A DNA stretch of 24,104 nt, from positions 1 to 24,104 of IMG/VR virus record IMGVR_UViG_3300010158_003822, one strand, 5' to 3'. The translations under genes and the position numbers were made by a program. The notes beneath the pieces are model-generated. The model saw only the letters and a list, made by a program, of their open reading frames with translations, searched no databases and was not told the DNA's origin. This stretch comes from a virus. Within the stretch, counting starts at the first letter, position 1. Each line of letters begins with the position of its first letter. This document shows positions 13,416-21,279 of the stretch, one piece after another.

Positions 13416-16400
13416 TTATACCAATATATTGGCTTTGGGAAATACCAGATATTTATCATCACGATCTGTAGGATCGTAAGTATCAACTGGTGATATAAAT
13501 TTCATGCTACTTTCGTCGAATATAGTTTCACTGACACTAGATTCTACCACTGGTAACCAATTTATCAAAGTATAACCGGGCGCTGGAGCAGATGGATAAT
13601 AAAATTGCTCTCCAGCAAACCGCAATCCACGCTGAATTTGTACAAATTGTGACTGTGCGGTCATCTGAGTCGGGGTCAGTGTAACCAATCTAGTGGTAAA
13701 ATCAACTGATATAGTGTAAACTGCCATGCGTTGATTTCCAAAATCTGCAGTCATTATGCCCACAGCTGAAGTTAATGTTACAACATCACCGGGTATGCCA
13801 TCCGCTGACGTTTCACTTACTGTAAAATAACGTGTGTTTGCTGTCATTGTTCCTGAACTGGTGCTGAGAGTTTCAAAGCCGCCGCCCAAGGTCAATGACA
13901 CTTTGAACTGTGTTGAATTTATCACTGTCACATAGTAAGGTTGTGATTCTAATGACGCATTTAAAACATCAATCCCGCCAAACGTGTTGCCCGAAAACCA
14001 AACAATATCATCATTGGCTAAATTTGCGGTGCTGTTGCAGGTAATAATATTAGTGCCCGCTGTGGTTGCTGTGCAGGTCACTCCCACAATGGATTTCACA
14101 TAATACACTTGTGTCAGCTGGTTAACACCATATTCTTGTATGCCACCAAATACATCGCCCGAAAACCAAACAGGATCATTAACTGCCATACCCGTAGTTT
14201 CGATGGCTTTGATATAATCAGATCCAGAGATTGATTGGGTACAATCATAAAGATATCCACCAGGTATAGTATAACTTTCATCAAACCAGGCTCCCGAAGT
14301 TTCGGTACTGTATCCAGTATCGTCATACAAATCAATATAATTTTGCCAGGCTTCATCGGGTGTGGCGTAAACAGTATTGGTATAGTACTGTTGTCTAACA
14401 AATATTAAAGTATTGCCATTTATACCCGACAGCTGCCCATCAAGCCCGCCTAATTCAGCAATGTATTCTAAGGTACGATTATTAACATCTGCATAGGCCA
14501 ATCTGGTAGCAATATCAACATAGCCAGCAAATGGCTTCGCACCTGACGCATATCTGTCAAATGTGGTCAACGTTGGTGTAGGAGCCCAATTTTGAGTTAC
14601 TGTATCCCAGTTACGACTCAAGGTATGATCTAATATATATCGATCTACTTTAAAGTCAACTGCATTTAATTGATTTTGAAATTGTGTTTGTATGTAATAT
14701 GCAATTTGTGCGCCATGTCCTGGATTAGCATAGCATATGACCCAGGCTGGAGTAAAGCCCAATATTCGACCATCTGATTGCTTTGATGTCATCCACAATG
14801 GCAACTTTGATGATATCTGCCCCACAACATCAATCACCTGATCTCGCATGTTGACCAAACTGTTGGGGTACACTTGTGTGATTTCTGTACTGCCATCCGC
14901 AGGATCTACAAAAGCATAAGGTGTGTTTACAATTTTGTTCACACTGGCTCCTGAATTGTTCACCAGATTGTCAATGATTTTGCTATACACAACTTCGTAC
15001 ACAACTTCCCCTGTGATAGGATCCACTGCCTGCGCTACATCAATTTCCCCCAACACAAGATTTTTCCAATAGTGATTTAGATATAAACTTTCGATATACA
15101 CATCCAACAGGTCCGGAGCAAGACCAAAAGCATGTTGATATGTCACGCGGCGTGCTTTGCCAAAATATGGATCATTGGGTCTGTAAAGATATTCAGGATT
15201 AAAAATTTCTTCATTGTTTAACAAATTTTCAATAACCAAACGATCGTTAGCCGGCGGCATGGCCTGGATAGATAAATTTTGATAGGGCTTGTTGTAAGTA
15301 TGCTTTACTTGCACTGTGAATGTTTTGTACACACTTACCACGTCTCGAATTCCAGTGGGTCGCATGACCGGGGTTAGTACTGCTCCGCTGCCGCCATACC
15401 CAGCCAATATTGTTAATGTGGCTGGACCAGTATATCCTGAACCAGTATCAGACAATGTGATATCAGTTATTGTGCCAGATTCCACGGTTACTTGACTCAC
15501 TTGTGCTGCCACTGCACTGGCACCAACAGGAGTGCTGAATGCAAGAGCAGGAGTGTCGATACTGCTGTAGCCAATTCCACCATTGTTTATTTCTACTTTT
15601 GATACATTATAAACAATTTGTTGAGTATCTTCTGCGTAGGCGTTCACCGTGAATGTAAACTTGGTGTCAAACGTGGTTTCTTGAATTGTAGCATTTCTTA
15701 CTACCGTTTGCGTGGCATCAAATGTTGTGGTTCCAAGATCTATAGCAAATGTGTTAAAGGTTACCCGTCCGGATAATTCACCAGTTGGCAATAGTTTTAG
15801 CCCTTGTGGTAACAAATTATACGCACCACTTTTTAGTCGATATTGCAAAGTCCTACCACCAACATTTATGGCCTGAATTGACAATAAACTGGTGGCGCCG
15901 TTTTCAATAACGCCCAAATCATACGGTGTGGTCCAAGTAACTTCGGCATTAATAGCTCCGGATATTTCCAATACAAACGGATACGGATCACTGGCCACAA
16001 CCAAGTTGGCAGTAACTGATCCAGCGGCCGTAGATAGTGCTACTGAAGAAGTAGCGTCAGGCTTAATGGCTACAGTGAACTCGGTTATACTCTCTAGTGA
16101 GAAAACATAATATACCTGTGTGGGGCTGGCTGTGATACCACCAAAACTAGTACCAGTGAATACAATAGGTTGTCCTATATTGATTTGTGCTGTGCTGTTG
16201 CAGGTAATAATATTAGTGCCAAATTCTGTAGCGGTACAAGAGATAGGATCCCCCACAAAGTCACTTTGATATACTATGATGTTAAAACTGTAGTCAACCA
16301 CCGTGACACCTTGGTCAGGAATATATCCATAGTACCATCCAGAAACAGGATCAAGTGTTAATCCTGGTGGCAACCCGTAACCTTGATTTACTCCAATGGC

Positions 16401-17522
16401 ATATTTGAGATCGGGCGTATCGTAATCGTTGCCAAGAAACTGATAAGCATAGTAATTGTCCCCACGAACTGTGCCAAGATCACTAGGTAAACCATTAATT
16501 AAAAACGGTGCTCTTTCTGTGGTCTCGTCTGCTGTGACTGTGGTGTTGTCAGCTGTGATCTGTGTGGTGTCAGCAGTAAGAGTACTGCGGTTATAAACAA
16601 AAAATTGAAAAGTTCTTAAATTACTTCCTTTGCCGTCAGTAACTTCAAGGGTAAATTGATAGTTTTTGTTGTTGCCCGGAGCAACAACAAAATCATATGG
16701 GTATGCATAAATGGGTGTGAGGTCGTAACCTGGTGGTTGGTCGATATTATCAACAGGTTTAATATATCCATACAGCAATCCGGTGGGGCTCAATGAGACG
16801 CCACCGGGTAATTCTCCCCCTGCTAATTTTACAATCACAGTATCCCCGGGATCATTGTTGGTATATGTAATTTGATAATCTATTAGATCACCATCATAGT
16901 ATGAACCAATACTACCAGCAGGGGTTATAAATTCTGGAGTTTGATTTCCTGTTACTGTGAGTGTGAACGTGCGATCTCGAATGCGATCAATAGTTTCGTC
17001 TTGGTTTTCTGTGTAAGCTCTAAGTGTAAATTTGCTGGTAACATCGCGATTGACATTATATGGTACTCCTTGTAAACTGGCCAAAGCCTCTGGTATTCCC
17101 ACAATCAACCCATTAGCTGAACATTGTATTCCGGCAGGCAATGAACCTGCAATTATTAAATAATAAACTGATGGCCTGAATACAGCGGTCATAGATCCAG
17201 TTTCAGTCGTTAACTCCACAGGAGAAGTTCCTCCATAAGCAGCATTAATTCTAAATTGTGTACTGCTAATTACGTCTAACACATAGTATTCTACATAAGG
17301 ACTGATGCCACCAAACACAGTTCCAGTAAACATCACAAAAAGTTCAGGGTATATTCCTTCGGTGCTGGTGCAAGTAATAACATTTGTTCCTGCAGTAGTA
17401 GCAGTACACGTGGGTGTGTTTGGCAACGGATCAGTAGTTACCAACATGGTATTCTGATAAAAAATCCCCTCAGGTATAGTACCTAAACTACCAGCTGGGG
17501 TGATCCACACAGGTTGACTCAT
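13416..17522 (-). CDS. Large multi-domain virion adhesin with Ig-like repeats
   Basis: This 1368-residue protein has a start MSQPVWITPAGSLGTI that recurs internally as TPAGSIGSYYDGD, TTPYDLGVIENG and similar. These are He_PIG/cadherin-like Ig domains with the LPxGLxLxPTGxLxGxx motif (for example GELPGGVSLSPTGLLYGYI and PQGLKLLPTGELSGRV). A second repeated domain type starts CTATxxGTNxITCxST and continues (V/I)xFTGxxFGGI...YYV near residues 39, ~427 and ~1147, with a shortened relative near 1110. The middle contains SSKLPLWMTSKQ, FTPAWVICYANPGHGAQIAYYI, a segment characteristic of large marine T4-like virion proteins. The C-terminus (MKFISPVDTYDPTDRDDKYLVFPKANILV) is unlike a fibre tip. It is likely a baseplate- or tail-associated surface protein involved in adhesion; the role is inferred. 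Confidence 0.8.
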   Translation of the reverse strand: MSQPVWITPAGSLGTIPEGIFYQNTMLVTTDPLPNTPTCTATTAGTNVITCTSTEGIYPELFVMFTGTVFGGISPYVEYYVLDVISSTQFRINAAYGGTSPVELTTETGSMTAVFRPSVYYLIIAGSLPAGIQCSANGLIVGIPEALASLQGVPYNVNRDVTSKFTLRAYTENQDETIDRIRDRTFTLTVTGNQTPEFITPAGSIGSYYDGDLIDYQITYTNNDPGDTVIVKLAGGELPGGVSLSPTGLLYGYIKPVDNIDQPPGYDLTPIYAYPYDFVVAPGNNKNYQFTLEVTDGKGSNLRTFQFFVYNRSTLTADTTQITADNTTVTADETTERAPFLINGLPSDLGTVRGDNYYAYQFLGNDYDTPDLKYAIGVNQGYGLPPGLTLDPVSGWYYGYIPDQGVTVVDYSFNIIVYQSDFVGDPISCTATEFGTNIITCNSTAQINIGQPIVFTGTSFGGITASPTQVYYVFSLESITEFTVAIKPDATSSVALSTAAGSVTANLVVASDPYPFVLEISGAINAEVTWTTPYDLGVIENGATSLLSIQAINVGGRTLQYRLKSGAYNLLPQGLKLLPTGELSGRVTFNTFAIDLGTTTFDATQTVVRNATIQETTFDTKFTFTVNAYAEDTQQIVYNVSKVEINNGGIGYSSIDTPALAFSTPVGASAVAAQVSQVTVESGTITDITLSDTGSGYTGPATLTILAGYGGSGAVLTPVMRPTGIRDVVSVYKTFTVQVKHTYNKPYQNLSIQAMPPANDRLVIENLLNNEEIFNPEYLYRPNDPYFGKARRVTYQHAFGLAPDLLDVYIESLYLNHYWKNLVLGEIDVAQAVDPITGEVVYEVVYSKIIDNLVNNSGASVNKIVNTPYAFVDPADGSTEITQVYPNSLVNMRDQVIDVVGQISSKLPLWMTSKQSDGRILGFTPAWVICYANPGHGAQIAYYIQTQFQNQLNAVDFKVDRYILDHTLSRNWDTVTQNWAPTPTLTTFDRYASGAKPFAGYVDIATRLAYADVNNRTLEYIAELGGLDGQLSGINGNTLIFVRQQYYTNTVYATPDEAWQNYIDLYDDTGYSTETSGAWFDESYTIPGGYLYDCTQSISGSDYIKAIETTGMAVNDPVWFSGDVFGGIQEYGVNQLTQVYYVKSIVGVTCTATTAGTNIITCNSTANLANDDIVWFSGNTFGGIDVLNASLESQPYYVTVINSTQFKVSLTLGGGFETLSTSSGTMTANTRYFTVSETSADGIPGDVVTLTSAVGIMTADFGNQRMAVYTISVDFTTRLVTLTPTQMTAQSQFVQIQRGLRFAGEQFYYPSAPAPGYTLINWLPVVESSVSETIFDESSMKFISPVDTYDPTDRDDKYLVFPKANILV

Positions 17523-17531
17523 AGTTTTACG

Positions 17532-17798
17532 TTACCAAGGTGAAGTGCTAAATGCAACTCGATACCAAATCACAGAAGTAGCATCATATGCATAAATGCA
17601 CACATACAAGTATGTCTCGTCAAACGCAATCATCCCGGGTAGGTCACCTTCTTGTCCTGCAGGTGATGCTGGAGGATCCACTTGAACCCGGTTATAGAGT
17701 TCAGTAAAATTATCATTGATCCACCCAAACGCTGTGCGTAATGGAGTACCTTGACCATCATTGGCTACATCGCCGATATTAATTATTTGCTGTGTCAT
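17532..17798 (-). CDS. Small tail fibre-type protein
   Basis: This 88-residue protein begins TQQIINIGDVANDGQGTPLRTAFGWINDNFTELYNRV, a near-perfect copy of the fibre N-terminal module IGxVANDGTGDPLRTAFxKINDNFxELY found in many marine phage fibres. The remaining 45 residues hold a short beta domain (PGMIAFDETYLYVCIYAYDATSVIWYRVAF). In longer fibres this module is followed by repeats; here it stands alone and ends 10 bases before the large adhesin start. It could be a stand-alone connector or baseplate fragment. AGGAC precedes the ATG. Confidence 0.75.
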   Translation of the reverse strand: MTQQIINIGDVANDGQGTPLRTAFGWINDNFTELYNRVQVDPPASPAGQEGDLPGMIAFDETYLYVCIYAYDATSVIWYRVAFSTSPW

Positions 17799-17815
17799 AT
17801 TGCAGTCCTGTTGCT

Positions 17816-17823
17816 GTATTTAC
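17816..17823 (-). promoter_or_regulatory. T4-late-like element GTAAATAC on minus strand
   Basis: GTAAATAC on the minus strand lies 17 bases before the ATG at 17798, with AGGAC in between. It is the back-to-back partner of the CTAAATAC element at 17861-17868, both in an 88-base divergent gap between two virion genes. Confidence 0.45.
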
Positions 17824-17860
17824 CAAATACTACATGGCTGAACGCTAACTTGATATGTTA

Positions 17861-17868
17861 CTAAATAC
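17861..17868 (+). promoter_or_regulatory. T4-late-like element CTAAATAC on plus strand
   Basis: CTAAATAC is followed 18 bases later by the ATG at 17887, with a GGAG Shine-Dalgarno (17877-17880). The geometry fits a late -10 box. It mirrors the minus-strand element at 17816-17823. Confidence 0.45.
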
Positions 17869-17886
17869 ACTGATTCGGAGAGATCA

Positions 17887-18276
17887 ATGTCATATATTAT
17901 TAACAATAGTCGTGGGCAATTACTAGTGGTTGTACCAGATGGTACAGTAAACACCACTGCCACAGATCTTTATTTGGTAGGGCGAGCCATAACAGATTAC
18001 GGTACCTACGAAAACGAAAACTACGTATATTTGTTGGAGAATTTTGCCAATTCAACTGCACCATTGCAACCAATTTTGGGGCAACTTTGGTACAACAGCG
18101 ACACAGATGTCCTGTCAGCGTACAGTACTGCAAATACCTGGGTGTCTTTGGCCAGTACTGCAAGTCCTGCATTTACCGGGACTCCCACAGCACCTACTGC
18201 GGCACCGGGTACCAATACTACACAAATTGCTACTACAGCATTTGTGACAGCGGCCATTGCAGCCGCGTTGGCTTAG
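17887..18276 (+). CDS. Small tail fibre protein on plus strand
   Basis: This 129-residue protein begins [22 protein letters not shown], a marine T4-like fibre start. It then has [27 protein letters not shown] and the common fibre collagen-like end [19 protein letters not shown] followed by [17 protein letters not shown] good Shine-Dalgarno (CGGAG) precedes the ATG. It is isolated on the plus strand and its stop interlocks with the stop of the ErpA gene by four bases (CTTAG). Likely function: a short virion fibre or adaptor. The reversed orientation hints at local inversion or movement of a fibre cassette. Confidence 0.8.
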   Translation: MSYIINNSRGQLLVVVPDGTVNTTATDLYLVGRAITDYGTYENENYVYLLENFANSTAPLQPILGQLWYNSDTDVLSAYSTANTWVSLASTASPAFTGTPTAPTAAPGTNTTQIATTAFVTAAIAAALA

Positions 18277-18593
18277 ACTGAAAAACTTGACCCGCAACCG
18301 CAAGTGGTTTGCGCTTGAGGATTAGTGATCACAAATTGACTGCCCTGCAAGTCTTCTTTGTAGTTGATTGATGCACCTTCTAGGTATTGCATGCTGATCG
18401 AGTCAACTACTAATTTTACATCTTCATAAGCAAAGTCAAAATCGTCCTCGTTCTTGACTTCTTCAAATGTGAATCCATAACTCATGCCCGAGCATCCGCC
18501 ACCTTGCACAAACACTCTCAGCATGAGATTGGGGTTGCCTTCTTCAGCAACAAGTTCACGTAATTTTGCCACAGCACCGGTTTCTAGTATCAT
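18273..18593 (-). CDS. erpA: A-type Fe-S carrier, ErpA-like
   Basis: This 106-residue A-type iron-sulfur carrier has the three conserved cysteines: GGGCSG (Cys34) and CGCGSSFS (Cys98 and Cys100). [22 protein letters not shown] and [15 protein letters not shown] closely resemble bacterial ErpA. ErpA carries [4Fe-4S] clusters to target apoproteins; phage copies could keep viral or host Fe-S enzymes supplied during infection. It is the last gene of the early operon that also encodes superoxide dismutase and IF-1. The ATG overlaps the SGNH hydrolase stop by four bases. Within the window, plausible clients are the ferredoxin and the radical SAM enzyme, but that is inference. Confidence 0.9.
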   Translation of the reverse strand: MILETGAVAKLRELVAEEGNPNLMLRVFVQGGGCSGMSYGFTFEEVKNEDDFDFAYEDVKLVVDSISMQYLEGASINYKEDLQGSQFVITNPQAQTTCGCGSSFSV

Positions 18594-19324
18594 ATTTTTC
18601 CTTGTGTATTAATTGTATTTACAAATTCTTTTGCTAGATTATAATTAGCACTTGACCCACAATGCATTAAATCTCTAGCATTGCCAATATCCCAAAAATT
18701 GTCGAATAAGTTATAATAAAATGGTACATTATGTTTGTTGCAAATATTTTGCATTGCTGATAAATTTTTACGCCTATTTAATTCGCTGTTTTGATCATGC
18801 AACAAGTATTGTTGTTGATATTTTTTCAACCAATGTGGCACATCACACTGTGGTAAAATACTTAACCAATTGCTGGAGGTGGCAGCAAAAATCTCATACC
18901 TAGAAATGCTAGGAACAGCACATGCTACAAATTGAATATTAAGATGTTCAATCCAATATTCAAGAAATCGGTAACAGGTATCTAGTGCCGCGCCGCCACT
19001 TCCAAGATTCCAAATTTTTTGTCCCAACATTTTTTCTAATTGTTTAGGCCATGTATCATCAGCGTGAATTCCTATACCCTGCGTAAGACTACATCCTAGT
19101 GCCAAACCAGCAGGTTGTTGATCAAATTCATCATCTCTAAATCCTTCGCTATTGAATTTATAAATTATGTCAGTGCCAATCCACCCTAGATTTTTGAGTC
19201 TTTCATAGGTTGTTTTGTCCGCACAGTTTGTTTTAAAATTTTGCTCAGTGTCTCCATGTCCACTCCATTTTTGAGTAGTTGATGCATAAATTTGATTGAT
19301 ATGATACGGGCCAGTATAAGGCAT
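18590..19324 (-). CDS. SGNH/GDSL-like hydrolase
   Basis: In this 244-residue protein, block I is [12 protein letters not shown] with candidate nucleophile Ser79. Block II is [13 protein letters not shown] (Gly108). Block V is DLMHCG with the Asp218-x-x-His221 pair. This order fits an SGNH hydrolase, and phage members may act as esterases, deacetylases or lipases on cell-surface sugars. No signal peptide or membrane segment is seen, so it may act inside the cell or be released on lysis. The DNA is AT-rich. It sits between the SOD and ErpA genes with single-base and four-base overlaps (TAATG and ATGA). Substrate is unknown; an unrelated SGNH-fold protein remains possible. Confidence 0.7.
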   Translation of the reverse strand: MPYTGPYHINQIYASTTQKWSGHGDTEQNFKTNCADKTTYERLKNLGWIGTDIIYKFNSEGFRDDEFDQQPAGLALGCSLTQGIGIHADDTWPKQLEKMLGQKIWNLGSGGAALDTCYRFLEYWIEHLNIQFVACAVPSISRYEIFAATSSNWLSILPQCDVPHWLKKYQQQYLLHDQNSELNRRKNLSAMQNICNKHNVPFYYNLFDNFWDIGNARDLMHCGSSANYNLAKEFVNTINTQGKI

Positions 19325-19881
19325 TATAGTCTTTCGTTACAAACATCCCAATCAATAATTTTCCAAATGTTGTCTAAGTATTTTTCTTTATCCCACTGGT
19401 AATCCAAACTCCAGGCATGCTCCCACCAGTCTATTAAACAACAGATGTCTGTGCGAACAGCATGATTGGCAATGGTCTTGATCGCTCCCGACGTGCTCAA
19501 ATAAACCCAACCTGATCCTTGGATCTTCATGGCAGTTTCTTTCACAGCTTCTTTAAAGTCTTCATAGGTTTCAAAATGCTCTTCTATCAACGCAAGTACA
19601 GCACCACGTGGTCGGTTGGCACCCTTGGGAGCCCGAAGCTGAGGGAAAAATTTATTGTGTAGAAAACTGCCAGCACGATTAAAATCCGCATTGCCTTCTC
19701 CTGCATTGTAACGTTTGGCGTAACCCCGGGCCAAATGTCCATAATGATATTCCAAACTTTCTTTACTCAACACAGGCTCAAGGTCTCGCTCACCGTAGGG
19801 TAAAGGGGTGGTTTCCAGTTTAGCCGGTCGGGTGCTGGCTTCGATAATCTGCATGTAATCAGTGATAGCAACGTGGTTCAT
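19324..19881 (-). CDS. sodB: Fe/Mn superoxide dismutase
   Basis: This 185-residue superoxide dismutase has metal ligands visible as the first His of LEYHYGHLARGY, the His of GSFLHNKFFP, and Asp and His of LIDWWEHAW. The GSGWVYL segment and the ending YLDNIWKIIDWDVCNERL are typical of the family. Superoxide is converted to peroxide and oxygen. I use the ATG at 19881 because the conserved start is MNHVAITDYMQ; the frame continues upstream for 22 residues but would overlap the IF-1 stop. It lies 7 bases after the IF-1 stop with AGGA inside the IF-1 end. Iron versus manganese use cannot be decided from sequence. It is a rarely seen phage gene and is linked here to Fe-S and translation genes. Confidence 0.88.
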   Translation of the reverse strand: MNHVAITDYMQIIEASTRPAKLETTPLPYGERDLEPVLSKESLEYHYGHLARGYAKRYNAGEGNADFNRAGSFLHNKFFPQLRAPKGANRPRGAVLALIEEHFETYEDFKEAVKETAMKIQGSGWVYLSTSGAIKTIANHAVRTDICCLIDWWEHAWSLDYQWDKEKYLDNIWKIIDWDVCNERL

Positions 19882-19888
19882 ATTGTAT

Positions 19889-20107
19889 TTATTTCCTACG
19901 GGTAATACGTCCCTTAGTGAGATCGTATGGTGAAAATTCCATTTCAACTCTATCCCCCAGCAGTACTTTGATGTTGTTCTTGCGCATACGTCCGCTCAAG
20001 TGCGCCACAACCAAATTTTCAATTTTGTCTAGTTTTACCCGGAACATGGCGGCTGGTAAAACTTCTTCTACCCTGCCTTCCATGTTGATAACATCTTCTT
20101 TTGTCAT
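19889..20107 (-). CDS. infA: Translation initiation factor IF-1
   Basis: This 72-residue protein reads [24 protein letters not shown], with [40 protein letters not shown] at the end. It follows bacterial IF-1 through the OB fold (KED.IEM.G.V.E.LP..MFRV, AHISGKMRKN.I.IL.GD.V, SPYDL.KGRI). It should bind the ribosomal A site with IF-2. Length matches bacterial IF-1 (72). ATG 20107 fits the family start; a TTG two codons upstream is less likely. It is coupled to a DUF2693-like gene 6 bases upstream and to SOD 7 bases downstream. Encoding IF-1 in a phage is unusual. Confidence 0.92.
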   Translation of the reverse strand: MTKEDVINMEGRVEEVLPAAMFRVKLDKIENLVVAHLSGRMRKNNIKVLLGDRVEMEFSPYDLTKGRITRRK

Positions 20108-20113
20108 AAGCAA

Positions 20114-20566
20114 TTACTTATTGAAGTCCAAGGTGGCTGTGACCCTTTTGAGCCGGTCAAAACGGAAACTACGCCACTCTTGCTTCTCCACGTCATACAC
20201 TCTGAGGCTATGCGGATCAGGTTCTTTCTTGGGTCGTTTGCTTTCACGCACAATGCCATCTACAGGTGCGGTACTGTGAGTTGGTGTCACAGCCACCTTG
20301 GGCGGAATCCTAGTGGGATCTACAGTGCAAAGCATTTCTCTGTCTGTGCCATCTGCCTTGACAAATGTAATAGTGATTTCACCATTAACTAACAATCCAC
20401 GTACCCATTCACGTATTTGTTCTTTGCCCCGGTCATCAGCTTCTTGATACTGTGTGCCCGGTGCTCCACGGAGCAGTCGCACCACTTCTTGTTTTTCCCA
20501 AGCATCAAAACTTAAATTTTCAAACATATCAGTTCCTTTATCAGTTAATAAACGTTTCTTTTTCAT
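20114..20566 (-). CDS. DUF2693-like (SH3-barrel) phage protein
   Basis: In this 150-residue protein, the middle (WVRGLLVNGEITITFVKADG, then DREMLCTVDPTRIPP) is a form I recall from phage DUF2693/SH3-beta-barrel proteins, where VxVTFxKxDGxxRxMxCT recurs. The C-terminal VYDVEKQEWRSFRFDRLKR is also typical. I use the ATG at 20566, which overlaps the upstream stop by four bases (TGGTCATGA), rather than the ATG two codons earlier. Function is not known; SH3-like barrels often bind RNA or nucleotides. It ends 6 bases before IF-1. Confidence 0.65.
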   Translation of the reverse strand: MKKKRLLTDKGTDMFENLSFDAWEKQEVVRLLRGAPGTQYQEADDRGKEQIREWVRGLLVNGEITITFVKADGTDREMLCTVDPTRIPPKVAVTPTHSTAPVDGIVRESKRPKKEPDPHSLRVYDVEKQEWRSFRFDRLKRVTATLDFNK

Positions 20567-20784
20567 GACCATTTGAGTGCAAACATTACAGCATCCTGCT
20601 CGTGCATGAACTTGAATTCCCGGTCCACTGTGCGGGTCCAGGGTCTAAATCCTGACCCATTCTTTTGTATATTAGCCATGAGCCATGCCATCATGGACAC
20701 CCAATCTGCATCGTCTCTTGCTCGCACTCGATGCACACACTGGCTGAACATTTGGGCAGTTTCTGGTGACATGTGCTGTTTCAT
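20563..20784 (-). CDS. Small tandem paralogue, MFALKWS tail (copy 3)
   Basis: This 73-residue protein contains WVSMMAWLMANIQKNG and ends with REFKFMHEQDAVMFALKWS. The last ~20 residues closely resemble the ends of the two genes upstream. I use the ATG at 20784, which overlaps the upstream stop in the identical 9-base junction TGGTCATGA (Trp-Ser-stop on one frame, ATG on the next). Function is unknown. The tail looks like a beta-strand plus short helix, and small size plus early operon location suggest a host-takeover or regulatory peptide. It is read from the sigma70 promoter at 21694-21722. Confidence 0.65.
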   Translation of the reverse strand: MKQHMSPETAQMFSQCVHRVRARDDADWVSMMAWLMANIQKNGSGFRPWTRTVDREFKFMHEQDAVMFALKWS

Positions 20785-21017
20785 GACCATGTTAATGCAA
20801 ACATTACAGCATGTTTCTCATCTTTGATTTCCACATAACCCCGGGCCGGAGTTATTGCAATCCTCATAACCCAGGTTTCTAAATCTCGACTACGCCATTC
20901 AATAAATTGACTAATGTTGTATCTCTCGCCATTTTCGTGACAGTTTTGTTGTATGTTTTCTTCTAGCCATTTTAGTACTTGCACACGATTTTTTTGATCA
21001 AATCGACAACGAGTCAT
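20781..21017 (-). CDS. Small tandem paralogue, MFALTWS tail (copy 2)
   Basis: This 78-residue protein contains VLKWLEENIQQN and ends with RGYVEIKDEKHAVMFALTWS. It shares the tail VxIxDExxAVMFALxWS with copies 1 and 3 and the helix W(L/F)xxNIQ with copy 3. The ATG at 21017 overlaps the stop of copy 1 by TGGTCATGA. No domain is recognised. Function is unknown. Confidence 0.65.
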   Translation of the reverse strand: MTRCRFDQKNRVQVLKWLEENIQQNCHENGERYNISQFIEWRSRDLETWVMRIAITPARGYVEIKDEKHAVMFALTWS

Positions 21018-21277
21018 GACCACTTCAACAAAAACATCATGTATTTTTGCTCATCCACAATTTCAACTGTTGAATGTATGGCATCAATACCCGAGTCTGA
21101 CAGTAGCATTTGAATGCCGTACATGTCACGGAACCACTCAATCATGCCTGCGGTGGTTGCACATGCTTTGACGCCTTCATCAGATGCTTTGGCACGTTGC
21201 ATACTAGACCAAAAAGATGCATCACCCAGTATGGTGTCCAATCTTTTTTCTGGTGTGGAATACAAATCATTGCTCAA
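21014..21277 (-). CDS. Small tandem paralogue, MMFLLKWS tail (copy 1)
   Basis: This 87-residue protein begins with a TTG start (MSNDLYSTPEKRLDTILG), contains MIEWFRDMYG and ends with HSTVEIVDEQKYMMFLLKWS. It begins 2 bases after the 129-residue gene. No in-frame ATG exists before residue 27, so TTG is the best start although its Shine-Dalgarno is weak. Its end matches copies 2 and 3. It lies at the 5' side of the trio, and function is unknown. Confidence 0.6.
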   Translation of the reverse strand: MSNDLYSTPEKRLDTILGDASFWSSMQRAKASDEGVKACATTAGMIEWFRDMYGIQMLLSDSGIDAIHSTVEIVDEQKYMMFLLKWS

Positions 21278-21279
21278 GA

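Noticed and set aside
18021-18303. Overlapping minus- and plus-strand frames across 17887-18303
   Set aside because: They are out-of-frame shadows of the small fibre gene and ErpA; their compositions are Cys/Arg- or Gln/Leu-rich with no known motif.
19882-19898. AATAAATA before the SOD start as a late promoter
   Set aside because: It falls in the IF-1 stop region and differs from TATAAATA at the first base. Translation coupling explains SOD expression without it.
20563-21023. Upstream MVM starts of the small paralogues and the DUF2693-like gene
   Set aside because: The second Met gives the ATGA overlap seen throughout this genome. The extra two codons are just the WS end of the previous gene read in another frame.
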